Below are positions 1 to 8,107 of a stretch of DNA of 64,000 nt, piece after piece (position 1 is the first letter of the stretch; every line of letters begins with the position of its first letter). The DNA lies in NCBI RefSeq assembly GCF_002932875.1, contig NZ_PSWS01000001.1:52475-116474 (forward strand), written 5' to 3'. Under the pieces are notes generated by a model, which was not told the origin of the DNA, did no database searches, and worked only from the letters and a program-made list of their open reading frames with translations. Both the position numbers and the translations under genes were made by a program. The DNA comes from Rathayibacter tritici. Lineage in GTDB: Bacteria; Actinomycetota; Actinomycetes; Actinomycetales; Microbacteriaceae.

Positions 1-426
1 CTCCCAGTCGATCATGACGACCGGGATCCTCCTGGTGGCCTCCTCGAGAGGCTCCACGTCGTGTGCGGACGGGACGGCGATGATTCCGTCGACCATTCGA
101 CTGAGCAACAGCCCCACCGCATCGTCCTCGGCGCGAGGACTGGACGCGACGATCACGCTCATGCCCTCGCTCCGCAGCGCTTCCTCCACTCCGGCGATGA
201 TGTGCAGGTGGAACTCATTGTCCAGCGCCGGTAGGAGGACACCGACGATACGGGACCGCTGACGGCGCAGGCCCGCGGCGAACGCGTTCGGGCGGAAGTC
301 CAGAGCCTCGACCGAGGCCTGGATCGCCGTCCGATTGGCCTCCCGCAGGGTCCCGCCATTGAAGTACTTCGAGATCGTTGCCAGCGAGAGGCCGGTCTCG
401 CGTTGGATGTCCTTGTAGCTCGCCAT
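1..426 (-). CDS. LacI-family transcriptional regulator (5' part; C-terminus outside the window)
   Basis: The first 142 codons of a LacI/GalR repressor. The N-terminus has the family's helix-turn-helix (SYKDIQRETGLSLATISKYF), then a hinge with RPNAFAAGLRR, then the start of the periplasmic-binding-protein-like effector domain (RIVGVLLPALDNEFH). The start is set by a strong Shine-Dalgarno, GGAGGAGG, about 10 nt before ATG at 426. It is divergent from a sugar ABC operon, and similar operator-like palindromes lie in that operon's promoter and in the promoter of the beta-galactosidase further on, so it probably controls both. The inducer is inferred to be a galactoside or a product of the GH42 enzyme. 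Confidence 0.93.
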   Translation of the reverse strand, partial: MASYKDIQRETGLSLATISKYFNGGTLREANRTAIQASVEALDFRPNAFAAGLRRQRSRIVGVLLPALDNEFHLHIIAGVEEALRSEGMSVIVASSPRAEDDAVGLLLSRMVDGIIAVPSAHDVEPLEEATRRIPVVMIDWE

Positions 427-453
427 GGCGAACCACCTCCTCCGGAGACTTCC

Positions 454-468
454 GATCCGTTGCGGATC
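454..468. promoter_or_regulatory. Perfect palindrome in the lacI leader region
   Basis: GATCCG-TTG-CGGATC: six-base arms around a 3-base centre, 28 bp upstream of the lacI start. It could be an autoregulatory operator or a short hairpin in the lacI 5' UTR. It does not resemble the operator at 604-617. The functional assignment is inference only. Confidence 0.25.
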
Positions 469-561
469 CTGTGCAGTGCGCCCGCGGTCGCTGACGTCGG
501 GATCTCGAACAGGATCCCACGAGCAGTCACGGGTCCGCGCGTCCTGTGCCGCGGCTGTCGC

Positions 562-590
562 TTGACGACCCCGCAGGACCGGCCTAACAT
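562..590 (+). promoter_or_regulatory. Sigma70-type promoter of the sugar ABC operon
   Basis: -35 TTGACG (562-567), a 17-bp spacer and -10 TAACAT (585-590). A transcript would start near 597-600, immediately before the operator-like site at 604-617, so repressor bound there would block initiation. Confidence 0.65.
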
Positions 591-603
591 CGCTTCAACC
601 AAA

Positions 604-617
604 GCGTAACGTTTCGT
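604..617. promoter_or_regulatory. Putative LacI-family operator, site 1
   Basis: GCGTAACGTTTCGT is an imperfect palindrome centred on a CG step, as LacI-family operators are. Its reverse complement, ACGAAACGTTACGC, matches GCGAAACGATACGC at 6093-6106 in front of the beta-galactosidase gene at 12 of 14 bases. The shared site in two promoters flanking a lacI gene is the evidence; binding is inferred. Confidence 0.6.
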
Positions 618-719
618 TCTGCGATGCGCGGGTTGAGTCGGACTCCTCTGGTCAGCAGAGGGAGTCGGGTCGCCGCGGCATCCCCCGTCCGATCGGTCAC
701 ACGTCTCAAAGGAGAGCAC

Positions 720-2006
720 ATGCAGTCACACAGATCAATCCGCCCGACGCGGAGCGCTGCCCGACGCGGCGGTGCCGCACTCGTGGCCGCGGGAGCGGCC
801 GCCGCACTCCTGGCGGGCTGCTCCGCGGGATCCAGCGGATCCGGCGTCTCCGGCATGGACGGCACGACGGTGAAGATGGGCACCTGGATCGGCGGGCAGA
901 GCGACCAAGACCAGTGGTCCGCCTACGTCGACGCCGGCGAGGCGGCGGACCCGTCGGTCTCCGTCACGTTCTCCGGCCCTCCGATCGGCGACTTCTACAC
1001 CAAGCTGCCGACCGTGATCCGGGGACGCGACGCGCCGTGCATCGTCACGCTGCAGAACGGCCAGGTCGACCCGTACGTCGCCGGGCTCGAGCCTCTGGCC
1101 GATCTGGCCGAAGCCGCGGGAGTGGACTTCGACGACTACAACTCGGCCATGATCCAGCAGCTGAGTGTCGACGGCGAGGTCTATGCGATCCCCTACGATG
1201 CGGCGCCCCAGGTCGTCTACTACAACAAGGAACTGTTCGCGGCCGCCGGGGTCCCGGATCCGGCGCTGGACTGGACGTCTGACGACTTCCTGGCCGCCGC
1301 GAAGGCGACCACCAAGGACGGTGTCTGGGGCTTCGCCCTCGGACAGGGCATCACCCCGGTGACCTCCCTGATGTCCGCGAATGGAGAGAACTACGTCTCG
1401 GACGACAGCGTCGCCGACCTGGAGAACGCCGACCTCGTGAAGCGCTTCCAGTGGTACGTCGATCTGGCTGCCGAGCAGGGAGTGGCCAAGCCGCTCGAGG
1501 CATCCGGCGGCAGCTTCCCGGACATCGACGCCTTCAGCACCGGTCAGGCCGCCATGAGCATGAACGGTCTCTGGGACCTCCCGCACGAGCAGGAGGTCCT
1601 CGGCGAAGACGTTGTCGGGGTCGCCACAGTGCCGAGCGACGACGGGAACTCGAGGGGCTACGTCGGTGGCACCGGATTCGCGATCACGAAGACCTGCGGC
1701 GACAAGGCGGCGGCATTCTCGGCGATCAAGGCGATCACCAGCGCCGAGGCGATGCAGAGCGTGGCCACGTCACGCGCGACCGTGGTCGCCCGCCCCGACA
1801 GCCTCGACGCCTGGGCGGAGGCGATCGGCTCGGAGCAGACGGCTGCCGTCGTGAAGCAGCTGCTGGACAACTCCTTCGCGACGCCGACACCGGCCAAACT
1901 CAGCCAGCTCAACACGCTGATGACCCAGTACGAGTCCGACGCCTTCTCGGGCAAGGCCAGCGCGCAGGAGGTTCTCCAGCAGGTCGCCTCGGGTCTGAGC
2001 CAGTGA
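720..2006 (+). CDS. Sugar ABC transporter substrate-binding lipoprotein
   Basis: An extracellular solute-binding protein (family 1, 428 aa) delivering a sugar to the two permeases downstream. The ATG at 720 follows AAAGGAG at a good distance. The N-terminus is a lipoprotein signal with Arg-rich n-region, hydrophobic core and lipobox LAGC (Cys34). The mature part has the family's features: YAIPYDAAPQVVYYNKELF, GFALGQG, AAMSMNGLWDLP and GGTGFAITKTCGDKAAAF, a typical order for maltose/trehalose/galactoside-type binding proteins. First gene of the operon; its TGA overlaps the GTG start of the next gene. No ATPase gene is present, so a shared MsiK-type ATPase elsewhere probably drives uptake. Confidence 0.92.
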   Translation: MQSHRSIRPTRSAARRGGAALVAAGAAAALLAGCSAGSSGSGVSGMDGTTVKMGTWIGGQSDQDQWSAYVDAGEAADPSVSVTFSGPPIGDFYTKLPTVIRGRDAPCIVTLQNGQVDPYVAGLEPLADLAEAAGVDFDDYNSAMIQQLSVDGEVYAIPYDAAPQVVYYNKELFAAAGVPDPALDWTSDDFLAAAKATTKDGVWGFALGQGITPVTSLMSANGENYVSDDSVADLENADLVKRFQWYVDLAAEQGVAKPLEASGGSFPDIDAFSTGQAAMSMNGLWDLPHEQEVLGEDVVGVATVPSDDGNSRGYVGGTGFAITKTCGDKAAAFSAIKAITSAEAMQSVATSRATVVARPDSLDAWAEAIGSEQTAAVVKQLLDNSFATPTPAKLSQLNTLMTQYESDAFSGKASAQEVLQQVASGLSQ

Positions 2007-2953
2007 CCACCGCAGGTCTCCAGGACTCCGGCTCGAACAGTCCGAGTCAGGTCGCCCCCGTGCCGGTCGCACGGGGGCGACGCCCCTCCGGCGGCTCACC
2101 CGCGTGGGTCGGCTGGATCTTCGTGCTCCCGGGACTGCTCGGATTGCTGATCTTCATCGTGATCCCGATGATCGCGTCGCTGGTCCTGGGGTTCTCAGAT
2201 TCCACGCTGCTCGGCGGAACGCACCTGACGGGCCTCGAGAACTTCGTGCGCCTCGTCAATGACCAGCAGTTCATCGCCAGCATCGTGGTGACGACCGTCT
2301 TCGTCGTCGTCTATACGCCGCTCAATATCGCGATCTCGCTCGGGATCGCCCTGTGGCTCAAGACGAGGCTGGCGGGGAGCAGCTGGCTCCGGGTCGTCTT
2401 CCTGATCCCGGCGCTGTCCCCGATGGTCGCGAACGCCGCGGTATTCCGGCTGATCCTGCAGCGGGACGGTGCGGTGAACGGCATGCTCGGCGCTGTCGGC
2501 ATCGGACCCGTCCCGTGGCTCAGCGACGGGAACTGGGCCCTTGCGACAGTCATCATGGTCTCGCTCTGGCAGTCGTTCGGCTACAACATGATCATCATCG
2601 GAGCCGGCCTCGACTCGGTGAGCCCGGACGTGCTGGCCGCGTCCCGCATTGATGGGGCAGGGCCGATCCGGCGACTGTTCTCGATCAATCTGCCGCTGAT
2701 CAGTCCGGCGCTGTTCTTCACCACAGTGCTGACGGTCATCGGCGCCTGGCAGACGTTCGCTCAGTCGTACGTGATCACCGGCGGCGGACCAGGCAACAGC
2801 ACCACGACAATCATGCTCTACCTCTACCGGACGGCCTTCACCTACGACCAGCTCGGCTACGCCTCGGCGATCGCCACCGTGCTGTTCGCCATCATCGCCG
2901 TCTTCACACTCGTCCAGCTCTGGGGTCAAAAGAAGTGGGTGCACTATGACTAG
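2003..2953 (+). CDS. Sugar ABC transporter permease, MalF/UgpA type
   Basis: Integral membrane permease of about 316 aa. GTG at 2003 overlaps the TGA of the binding protein (GTGA), indicating translational coupling. After a short cytoplasmic N-terminus come about six transmembrane segments (first at WIFVLPGLLGLLIFIVIPMI). The cytoplasmic EAA loop, which docks on the ATPase, is seen as DVLAASRIDGAGPIRRLFSI followed by NLPLI. It ends with an 8-bp overlap into the second permease gene. It would form a heterodimer with that protein. Substrate is inferred to be an oligosaccharide from the neighbouring GH42 gene. Confidence 0.9.
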   Translation: MTTAGLQDSGSNSPSQVAPVPVARGRRPSGGSPAWVGWIFVLPGLLGLLIFIVIPMIASLVLGFSDSTLLGGTHLTGLENFVRLVNDQQFIASIVVTTVFVVVYTPLNIAISLGIALWLKTRLAGSSWLRVVFLIPALSPMVANAAVFRLILQRDGAVNGMLGAVGIGPVPWLSDGNWALATVIMVSLWQSFGYNMIIIGAGLDSVSPDVLAASRIDGAGPIRRLFSINLPLISPALFFTTVLTVIGAWQTFAQSYVITGGGPGNSTTTIMLYLYRTAFTYDQLGYASAIATVLFAIIAVFTLVQLWGQKKWVHYD

Positions 2954-3863
2954 TCCGGCCTCGATCGGTGTGAGGACCGTCCTCTCGACCGCGGCTCCGG
3001 CTTCGGCTTCGGCTCCGGCTCCGGCGACCCGCCGGAGGCGGCTGCGTCCGTGGGCCTTCGCAGCCAACACAGCGCTCGCCTGGGCCGTAGCGCTGATCTT
3101 CTCCTTCCCTCTCCTCTGGACCTTTTTCACCGCGCTGAAGCCGGCGAACGAGGTGTTCGGGCAACAGATCGAGTTCATCGGCTCGGAGGTCCTCTGGTCG
3201 AACTTCGTCGACGCGTGGGTGGAGGTCGACTTCGGTCGTCTCCTGCTGAACAGCCTGACCGTCGCGCTGATCTCGACAGCTCTGAGCGTCGTCATCGCGA
3301 CGCTCACCGCTTTCGCCTTCTCGCGTCTGCGCTTCCCCGGGCGCGACGCTCTGTTCCTCCTGTTCATCATCACGCTGACACTGCCCATCGAGATCGCGGT
3401 GATCCCGCTCTACCTGGGATTCGACTCCGTCGGGCTCGTGGACACGTGGACGGCACTCATCCTTCCGGGTCTGTTCGGGGCCTACGGCACCTTCCTTCTG
3501 CGGCAATTCATGCTGCAGATCCCCGCCGAGCTCGAGGAGGCGGCGAAGATCGACGGAGCCTCGACCGGGCGGATCCTCGTCAGTGTCATCATGCCTCTGG
3601 TCCGCCCAGCGCTCTCGGTGTTGGCGATCTTCTCCTTCCTCGGGAGCTGGAACAGCTTCCTGTGGCCGCTCATCATCCTGAACAGCTCGGAGAAGTGGAC
3701 GATCCCGATCGGTCTCGCAGGCTTCTCGGGTCAGACCGGTACGCAGTGGCAACTCCTCATGGCGGGCTGCGTGCTCACGATCATTCCGGTGGTCATCGTC
3801 GTCGCAATCGCGCAGAAGCAGCTCGTCGCCGCGATCGGAGCCGGTGCTTTCGGCGGTCGCTGA
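2946..3863 (+). CDS. Sugar ABC transporter permease, MalG/UgpE type
   Basis: The second permease, 305 aa. The ATG lies 8 bp inside the previous gene. The N-terminus has an Ala/Pro/Ser run (about residues 15-28) of unknown purpose, then six transmembrane segments. The EAA loop reads ELEEAAKIDGASTGRILVSV, the canonical carbohydrate-importer form. The C-terminus is short and hydrophobic (LVAAIGAGAFGGR), common in the MalG family. Third and last gene of the operon, followed by a perfect 18-bp hairpin shared with the convergent GH42 gene. Confidence 0.92.
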   Translation: MTSPASIGVRTVLSTAAPASASAPAPATRRRRLRPWAFAANTALAWAVALIFSFPLLWTFFTALKPANEVFGQQIEFIGSEVLWSNFVDAWVEVDFGRLLLNSLTVALISTALSVVIATLTAFAFSRLRFPGRDALFLLFIITLTLPIEIAVIPLYLGFDSVGLVDTWTALILPGLFGAYGTFLLRQFMLQIPAELEEAAKIDGASTGRILVSVIMPLVRPALSVLAIFSFLGSWNSFLWPLIILNSSEKWTIPIGLAGFSGQTGTQWQLLMAGCVLTIIPVVIVVAIAQKQLVAAIGAGAFGGR

Positions 3864-3871
3864 GCCAGGGA

Positions 3872-3913
3872 GCGAAGTGGCGCCGGATCATCCGATCCGG
3901 CGCCACTTCGCTG
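3872..3913. terminator. Bidirectional terminator between permease and GH42 gene
   Basis: A perfect inverted repeat with 18-bp arms (AGCGAAGTGGCGCCGGAT) around the 6-base loop CATCCG. It lies between two convergent stop codons (3863 and 3947), so it can terminate both transcripts. There is no long T-tract, as is usual in high-GC actinobacteria. Confidence 0.8.
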
Positions 3914-3946
3914 TCCGCTCCCGCCTATCGCGCTCCGGAACGCGTC

Positions 3947-6049
3947 CTACTCGGTCGCATCGAGCGCGATCTCGAGCACGGCGGCACCTCGGCGGTCGAG
4001 CGGCACCGAGTCGCCCGCGGCGTACGTCGCTCCGGTCACGAGGTCTCTCGCGGGCGCCGGCGTCGTGACTGACGTCGCAGCCGCGGACCAGTTGGACAGG
4101 AAGACGACCCGCGAGTGTCCGGTCGTCCCCGTGCTGACGCTGACCGAGTCGCCCGCGTGCCACTGCGACTTCTGTGTGTCCGGCACGAGCCAGCGGCCGA
4201 TGCTGCGGCCGAGCGCGGGGTTGGGCACGGTGCCGACGGAGGAGACCCGGCCCGCACCGAAGGCATGGGTGGTCACCGCCGCGTCCGCCTCGAGCTCCGT
4301 CGGCTCGTACCGGAGCAGGACGTCGGCGTCGTCGACCTCCAGCACGTCGACCCACTCCGTCCCCGCGGCCCCCTCCTCCAGCGCCAGGTCGCCCTCCGCG
4401 TGCACCATCATCGGCGCATCGATGTTGGAGTACTCGTCGTAGTGAACGCCGGCGGCGTCGGTCAGGAATGCCGGGGCGACCGCGAGGCGCGCACGGGCCA
4501 GCTCGTCGGCGTAGCCGGTCCGGATGCCGAGGACGAGGTGGCCACCCGCCTCCGCGTAGGCCCGGAGGTGCTCGAGCATCGCGTCATCGGCGACGTAGAC
4601 GGCCGGGGCGATGAGCACGGGGTAGCGTCGCACGAGCTCGGTGATGTCGGACGCGACGAACTGGCGCAGATGCTGAACCCGGATCTGCGCGCCGGCCTCG
4701 AAGAGCCCGCGGTAGAACGCGTCGAAGATCGTCAGGTAGGCGCGCGAGTCCGGGGATCCGTCGGCCCGCGCCAGCGGCGGGGTGAACTCGAACGACCACT
4801 TCGTGTCAGTGGAATAGAGCATCAGGACGTCGGCATCGGGCTCGTACTCGTCCAGCGCCGGGCCGAGTGCCTTCAGCGTCGCGCCGAGATCGGCGACCTC
4901 GCGGTAGATCCTGCCCGGTTGCTGACTGTGAGGGAGCACCCCGCCCCAATAGGTCTCGATGCCGAAGTGCAGCGTGTGCCAGTGCCAGTACTCGATCATC
5001 CGGCCTCCTCGGGCGAGCAGGGCGAGCGCCGCCTGCTTGATCTGGCCCGGGTACGGTGGATGGTTCGTCCACGAGCCATTGATGGACTGCGCGTTCGTCT
5101 CGGTCACGAGGTACTGCGTCTGGGCGGAGGAGAACGCGCGGTCGCCCCACTCGAACAGGGCCCACACGCCGGTCCCCCACCACGGCCTCTCGCGAGGGAC
5201 CTCGGCGGTCGCATCGAGGTCGCCCTGCATCTTGTAGTAGGGATTGCCGGCGACGACATCGAGCGGAGCGACGATCTCGTCGTCCGAAATCTGCGCCTGG
5301 GAGTACGCGATGCAGGTCGTGACGAACTGGTCCTCCCTCGCGTACTCCCGGACGAGGTCGGCCTGCCAGGCGATCAGCTCGTTGGCCAGCGTGCTCTGGA
5401 AACGACGCCACTCCAGCTGGTACTGGGGCATCAGGTTGCCGTCGGGCCGCCACAGATCCGCCCAGTCGGACAGGCGGTGCGACCAGTAGACAAGGCCCCA
5501 CTCGCGATTGAGGTCCTCGACGGTGCCGTAGCGCTCACGCAGCCAGCCGACGAAGCGCTGGAAGGTGTGCTCGTTATGGGGCAGGTGATTCCCGGGCTCG
5601 TTGTCGACCTGGTACCCGATGATCGCCGGATGGTCGGCGTACCGCGCGACGACTTTCCGCGCGATCCGGTCGGCGTAGAACCGGTAGGCGGGGTGGCTCT
5701 GGTCCATCTCCTGCCGGGCGCCCCACCCCATCCGGACTCCGGTCCGGGACTCGGCGGCGATCTCGGGGTGCAGGCGCTGCAGCCACGGCGGAATCGCGTA
5801 GGTCGGGGTGCCGAGGATGACGCTGATCCCCCGGGCATGGGCGGCGTCGAGGACCGGTTCGAGCCAGTCGAGGTCGAACACGCCCTCACGCGGCTCCCAC
5901 GTCGACCAGACGGACTCACCCACGCGAATGACGGTGAAGCCCGCCTCCGCCATGAGATCCAGATCCCGCTCGAGCACGCCCTCCGGCTGGTACTCCACGT
6001 AGTACGCGGCTCCGAAGAGGACACCGGAGAACCGGGGGGCTGCAGGCAT
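3947..6049 (-). CDS. Beta-galactosidase, glycoside hydrolase family 42
   Basis: About 700 aa, the usual GH42 length: TIM barrel, trimerisation (glutamine-amidotransferase-like) domain and a small C-terminal beta domain. The acid/base Glu is in YQVDNEP (E151) and the nucleophile Glu in QYLVTETNAQS (E317). There is no signal peptide, so it acts in the cytoplasm on imported galactosides such as galacto-oligosaccharides or arabinogalactan fragments. Two adjacent ATGs (6052 and 6049) follow GGAAAGG; 6049 has the better 6-nt spacing. It is convergent with the ABC operon but carries a matching operator in its promoter, so both are probably induced together. Substrate is inferred from the family. Confidence 0.93.
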   Translation of the reverse strand: MPAAPRFSGVLFGAAYYVEYQPEGVLERDLDLMAEAGFTVIRVGESVWSTWEPREGVFDLDWLEPVLDAAHARGISVILGTPTYAIPPWLQRLHPEIAAESRTGVRMGWGARQEMDQSHPAYRFYADRIARKVVARYADHPAIIGYQVDNEPGNHLPHNEHTFQRFVGWLRERYGTVEDLNREWGLVYWSHRLSDWADLWRPDGNLMPQYQLEWRRFQSTLANELIAWQADLVREYAREDQFVTTCIAYSQAQISDDEIVAPLDVVAGNPYYKMQGDLDATAEVPRERPWWGTGVWALFEWGDRAFSSAQTQYLVTETNAQSINGSWTNHPPYPGQIKQAALALLARGGRMIEYWHWHTLHFGIETYWGGVLPHSQQPGRIYREVADLGATLKALGPALDEYEPDADVLMLYSTDTKWSFEFTPPLARADGSPDSRAYLTIFDAFYRGLFEAGAQIRVQHLRQFVASDITELVRRYPVLIAPAVYVADDAMLEHLRAYAEAGGHLVLGIRTGYADELARARLAVAPAFLTDAAGVHYDEYSNIDAPMMVHAEGDLALEEGAAGTEWVDVLEVDDADVLLRYEPTELEADAAVTTHAFGAGRVSSVGTVPNPALGRSIGRWLVPDTQKSQWHAGDSVSVSTGTTGHSRVVFLSNWSAAATSVTTPAPARDLVTGATYAAGDSVPLDRRGAAVLEIALDATE

Positions 6050-6092
6050 CATCGACCTTTCCATCCAGCGACACACGAGGCAGTGGCGCAAA

Positions 6093-6106
6093 GCGAAACG
6101 ATACGC
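6093..6106. promoter_or_regulatory. Putative LacI-family operator, site 2
   Basis: GCGAAACGATACGC, palindromic apart from two mismatched pairs and matching site 1 (604-617, reverse complement) at 12 of 14 positions. It covers the predicted -10 box of the GH42 gene, so repressor binding would directly exclude RNA polymerase. Confidence 0.6.
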
Positions 6107-6126
6107 GCTGAGCGGTCACCGCTCAA
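6098..6126 (-). promoter_or_regulatory. Predicted promoter of the GH42 gene
   Basis: Read on the minus strand: -35 TTGAGC (6126-6121), 17-bp spacer, -10 TATCGT (6103-6098). The spacer contains a perfect GAGCGGT-C-ACCGCTC palindrome (6110-6124). The predicted transcript gives a leader of about 40 nt holding the GGAAAGG ribosome-binding site. Confidence 0.5.
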
Positions 6127-6157
6127 GAAGGCGCGTCAGGCTCAGCGGTCGCCGCTG
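6110..6157. repeat. Two neighbouring palindromes upstream of the GH42 gene
   Basis: GAGCGGT-C-ACCGCTC (6110-6124) and CAGCGG-TCG-CCGCTG (6143-6157) share the core AGCGGT and are 33 bp apart centre to centre, about three helical turns. They could bind a second regulator of the GH42 gene or of the ABC fragment on the other strand. No known consensus was recognised. Confidence 0.3.
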
Positions 6158-6232
6158 GGGGTGACGGATGTCATGGCTCAGTGGTGACGGAAGGCCGAGG
6201 CACGCGGGCGGGCGTCTCAGCAGGCTGAGGAC

Positions 6233-6619
6233 ATGACCTCGACCGACCTCGCCCTCCAGGCGACCGCCCTCACCAAGAGCTTTGGCTCCGTCGCCGCCGT
6301 CGCCGGGGTGGACCTCACCGTCCGACCCGGGGAGATCGTCGCCTTCCTCGGCCCGAACGGCGCGGGCAAGACCACGACCATCGACATGCTCCTGGGCCTC
6401 TCGATCCCGGACGCGGGCGAGGTCCGCGTCTTCGGGCGAGCGCCGCGCACCGCGATCGCGCACGGACTCGTCTCGGCAGTCCTGCAGACCGGGGGCCTGA
6501 TCAAGGACCTCACCGTGCGCGAGACTCTCGAGCTGACCGCGAGCTTCTTCGCCGACACCCGGCCGATCGGCGAGGTACTGGAGCTGGCCGGCATCGCGGA
6601 GCGGAACGGGTGGCTGTGA
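6233..6619 (+). pseudogene. ABC transporter ATP-binding protein, 5' fragment
   Basis: 128 codons of an ABC-2-type exporter ATPase. Walker A (GPNGAGKTT) and the following ATPase core are intact up to VRETLELTASFF and GEVLELAGIAERNG. The reading frame then stops exactly where the signature motif LSGGQ should begin. Signature, Walker B and the H-loop are all missing, as is the permease gene that normally follows. A functional ATPase of this class is about 300 aa. The protein may still be made (GAGGAC before the ATG) but cannot hydrolyse ATP normally. It is best read as the remnant of a deleted exporter operon. Confidence 0.8.
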
Positions 6620-6876
6620 GATCCGACACCCCCGAGCGCCGAGGAGAGCGACACGACGCTCAGATGCCGAGCGTGAACCGGCCACAGCTCTGGACGTGCA
6701 GCACCGCGAGGGCGCGTGCCACGAGCTGTCGATCAGCGCACAGCCGGCCCCTACTCGTCGTTCCGCCGATAAGGTGGTCCGATCGACTTCGTTGCAGCAG
6801 GTCCCCTCGCATCGAGCGCGGCCACTCCAGCATCCGAGGTCAGCCAAGAACCGGGTGGAGGAGGGGAACCGAGATC

Positions 6877-7422
6877 ATGACCACCGCGATCGATGTCGCC
6901 GCCTACGTCGCCAACGCTGCGAACGTCCCCCGTGGGGACAGCATGAAGATCCAGAAACTGGTCTACTTCGCGCAGGCCTGGCATCTGGCGTGGACCGGTG
7001 GACCGATCTTCGACGAGGAGTTCGAGGCCTGGCCGAAAGGGCCCGTCGTTCGATCGGTTTTCCGAGAGAACCGTTACGCGTCCCTGCCCGCCCGCGTGGA
7101 AGTGAACGACGACGTCCGAGCGACGCTGGATTCGGTGCTCGACTTCTACGGGCACCGGGGCTATGAAGAACTGGTCGAGCTCACGCATGTCGATGCACCC
7201 TGGATCGACGCACGTCGCGGCCTCGATGTAGACGAGCCGTCTCAACGGATTGTGAAGCGCAACACCATGCTCGACTTCTCTTCGAGCAGGGCGATCAAAG
7301 GCGGCGACGTGCCTGAGCGGCGGGCCCACGTCGAGAACGCCGACACCGACGAGACAGGCTCTCTCGCCCGGAGCGTGATCGACCGCTGGAAGGAAGGTCT
7401 CGCGCTGCTCGCGAACAAGTGA
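6877..7422 (+). CDS. Panacea-domain (DUF4065) antitoxin
   Basis: A 181-aa protein with the Panacea/SocA-like domain: MKIQKLVYFAQAWHLAW, then GGPIFDEEFEAWPKGPVV and a conserved Arg/Tyr region. These domains are known as promiscuous antitoxins that neutralise unrelated toxins by direct binding. The start ATG follows GGAGGAGGGG. The last 4 bases overlap the GTG of a Doc-type toxin gene, the typical antitoxin-toxin order and coupling. The C-terminal 35 residues are charged and probably flexible. It sits in a region of decayed genes beside tRNAs. Confidence 0.85.
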   Translation: MTTAIDVAAYVANAANVPRGDSMKIQKLVYFAQAWHLAWTGGPIFDEEFEAWPKGPVVRSVFRENRYASLPARVEVNDDVRATLDSVLDFYGHRGYEELVELTHVDAPWIDARRGLDVDEPSQRIVKRNTMLDFSSSRAIKGGDVPERRAHVENADTDETGSLARSVIDRWKEGLALLANK

Positions 7423-7823
7423 CCCTGTTCCTCACGGTCGATCAGGTCATCGCGCTGCACGGCGACAGAGATGGCGCGGCTCTGATCGACCGGGGCAAGC
7501 TCGAGGCCGCGGTCCCGCGACCTCAGGCTTCCTTCGGAGCGACGTTCTTGCATGCGACGGTCTACAAGCAGGCCAGCGTCCTTCTCCACGGCATCACGCA
7601 GGCACATGCCTTCCTCGACGCGAACAAGCGCACTGCCTGGGTGGCCAGCATCACTTTTCTCGAACTCAACGGCGTGCGCATCATCGACCTCGATCCTCAC
7701 TCGAACCGCAGAACAGGGCGAGCACTGCGGCGCCGATGTCAGAGCGTGAGACAGCGCACCGGAGAAGGCCCCGGCTCGACGCGTGAACCGGGGCCTTCTC
7801 GCTGTAGCGGGAGCGGGACTTGA
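7419..7823 (+). CDS. Doc-type Fic toxin, probably 3'-truncated
   Basis: GTG at 7419 overlaps the antitoxin stop codon. The first 85 or so residues are a clear Doc protein: FLTVDQVIALHGD at the start, and the Fic motif HAFLDANKRTAW (His63, Phe65, Asn69, Lys70, Arg71) with Ala in place of the first Gly, as in Doc kinases that phosphorylate EF-Tu. After VRIIDLDP the sequence becomes Arg-rich and unlike the family's C-terminal helix. The frame runs through the hairpin at 7762-7800 and ends inside the antisense tRNA-Met gene. No other frame gives a convincing Doc tail, so a deletion is more likely than a simple frameshift. Toxicity is doubtful. Confidence 0.75.
   Translation: MTLFLTVDQVIALHGDRDGAALIDRGKLEAAVPRPQASFGATFLHATVYKQASVLLHGITQAHAFLDANKRTAWVASITFLELNGVRIIDLDPHSNRRTGRALRRRCQSVRQRTGEGPGSTREPGPSRCSGSGT
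7762..7800. terminator. Terminator hairpin between doc and tRNA-Met
   Basis: Perfect 13-bp arms GAGAAGGCCCCGG and CCGGGGCCTTCTC around a 13-base loop. It lies 5 bp beyond the 3' end of tRNA-Met on the minus strand and after the conserved part of doc on the plus strand, so it can serve both directions. Confidence 0.8.
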
Positions 7824-7878
7824 ACCCGCGACACCACGATTATGAGCCGTGTGCTCTAACCACCTGAGCTACCCCGCC
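7805..7878 (-). tRNA. tRNA-Met (CAT)
   Basis: A 74-nt cloverleaf on the minus strand. The anticodon loop CTCATAA carries CAT. The acceptor stem GGCGGGG pairs with TCCCGCT, and the T arm is GCGGG-TTCAAGT-CCCGC. Discriminator A; the CCA end is not encoded. A 7-bp acceptor with a closing G-U pair suggests the elongator form. Confidence 0.93.
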
Positions 7879-7913
7879 GCGCGTTCTTCGCAGGCCTGGC
7901 CTGCGGGGAACGG

Positions 7914-7985
<72 letters not shown>

Positions 7986-8107
7986 GCACCTGCGGGCCGA
8001 ACAGCCTCTTTCGGGGCGTGCCCGCGATTTGGCACCGTTAGACCCTAGCACCTCCGCGGAGCGTCGCTGACCGCGGGAGGCCTGCCCCCGCGGTCACCGG
8101 CCGGACT

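Noticed and set aside
3872-3913. LacI operator
   Set aside because: The palindrome is far longer than an operator, unlike the 604 and 6093 sites, and sits between convergent stops; terminator is the better reading.
7419-7823. A simple frameshift restoring a full doc gene
   Set aside because: Neither of the other two frames after 7690 gives a recognisable Doc C-terminus before the terminator at 7762, so a deletion is more likely.
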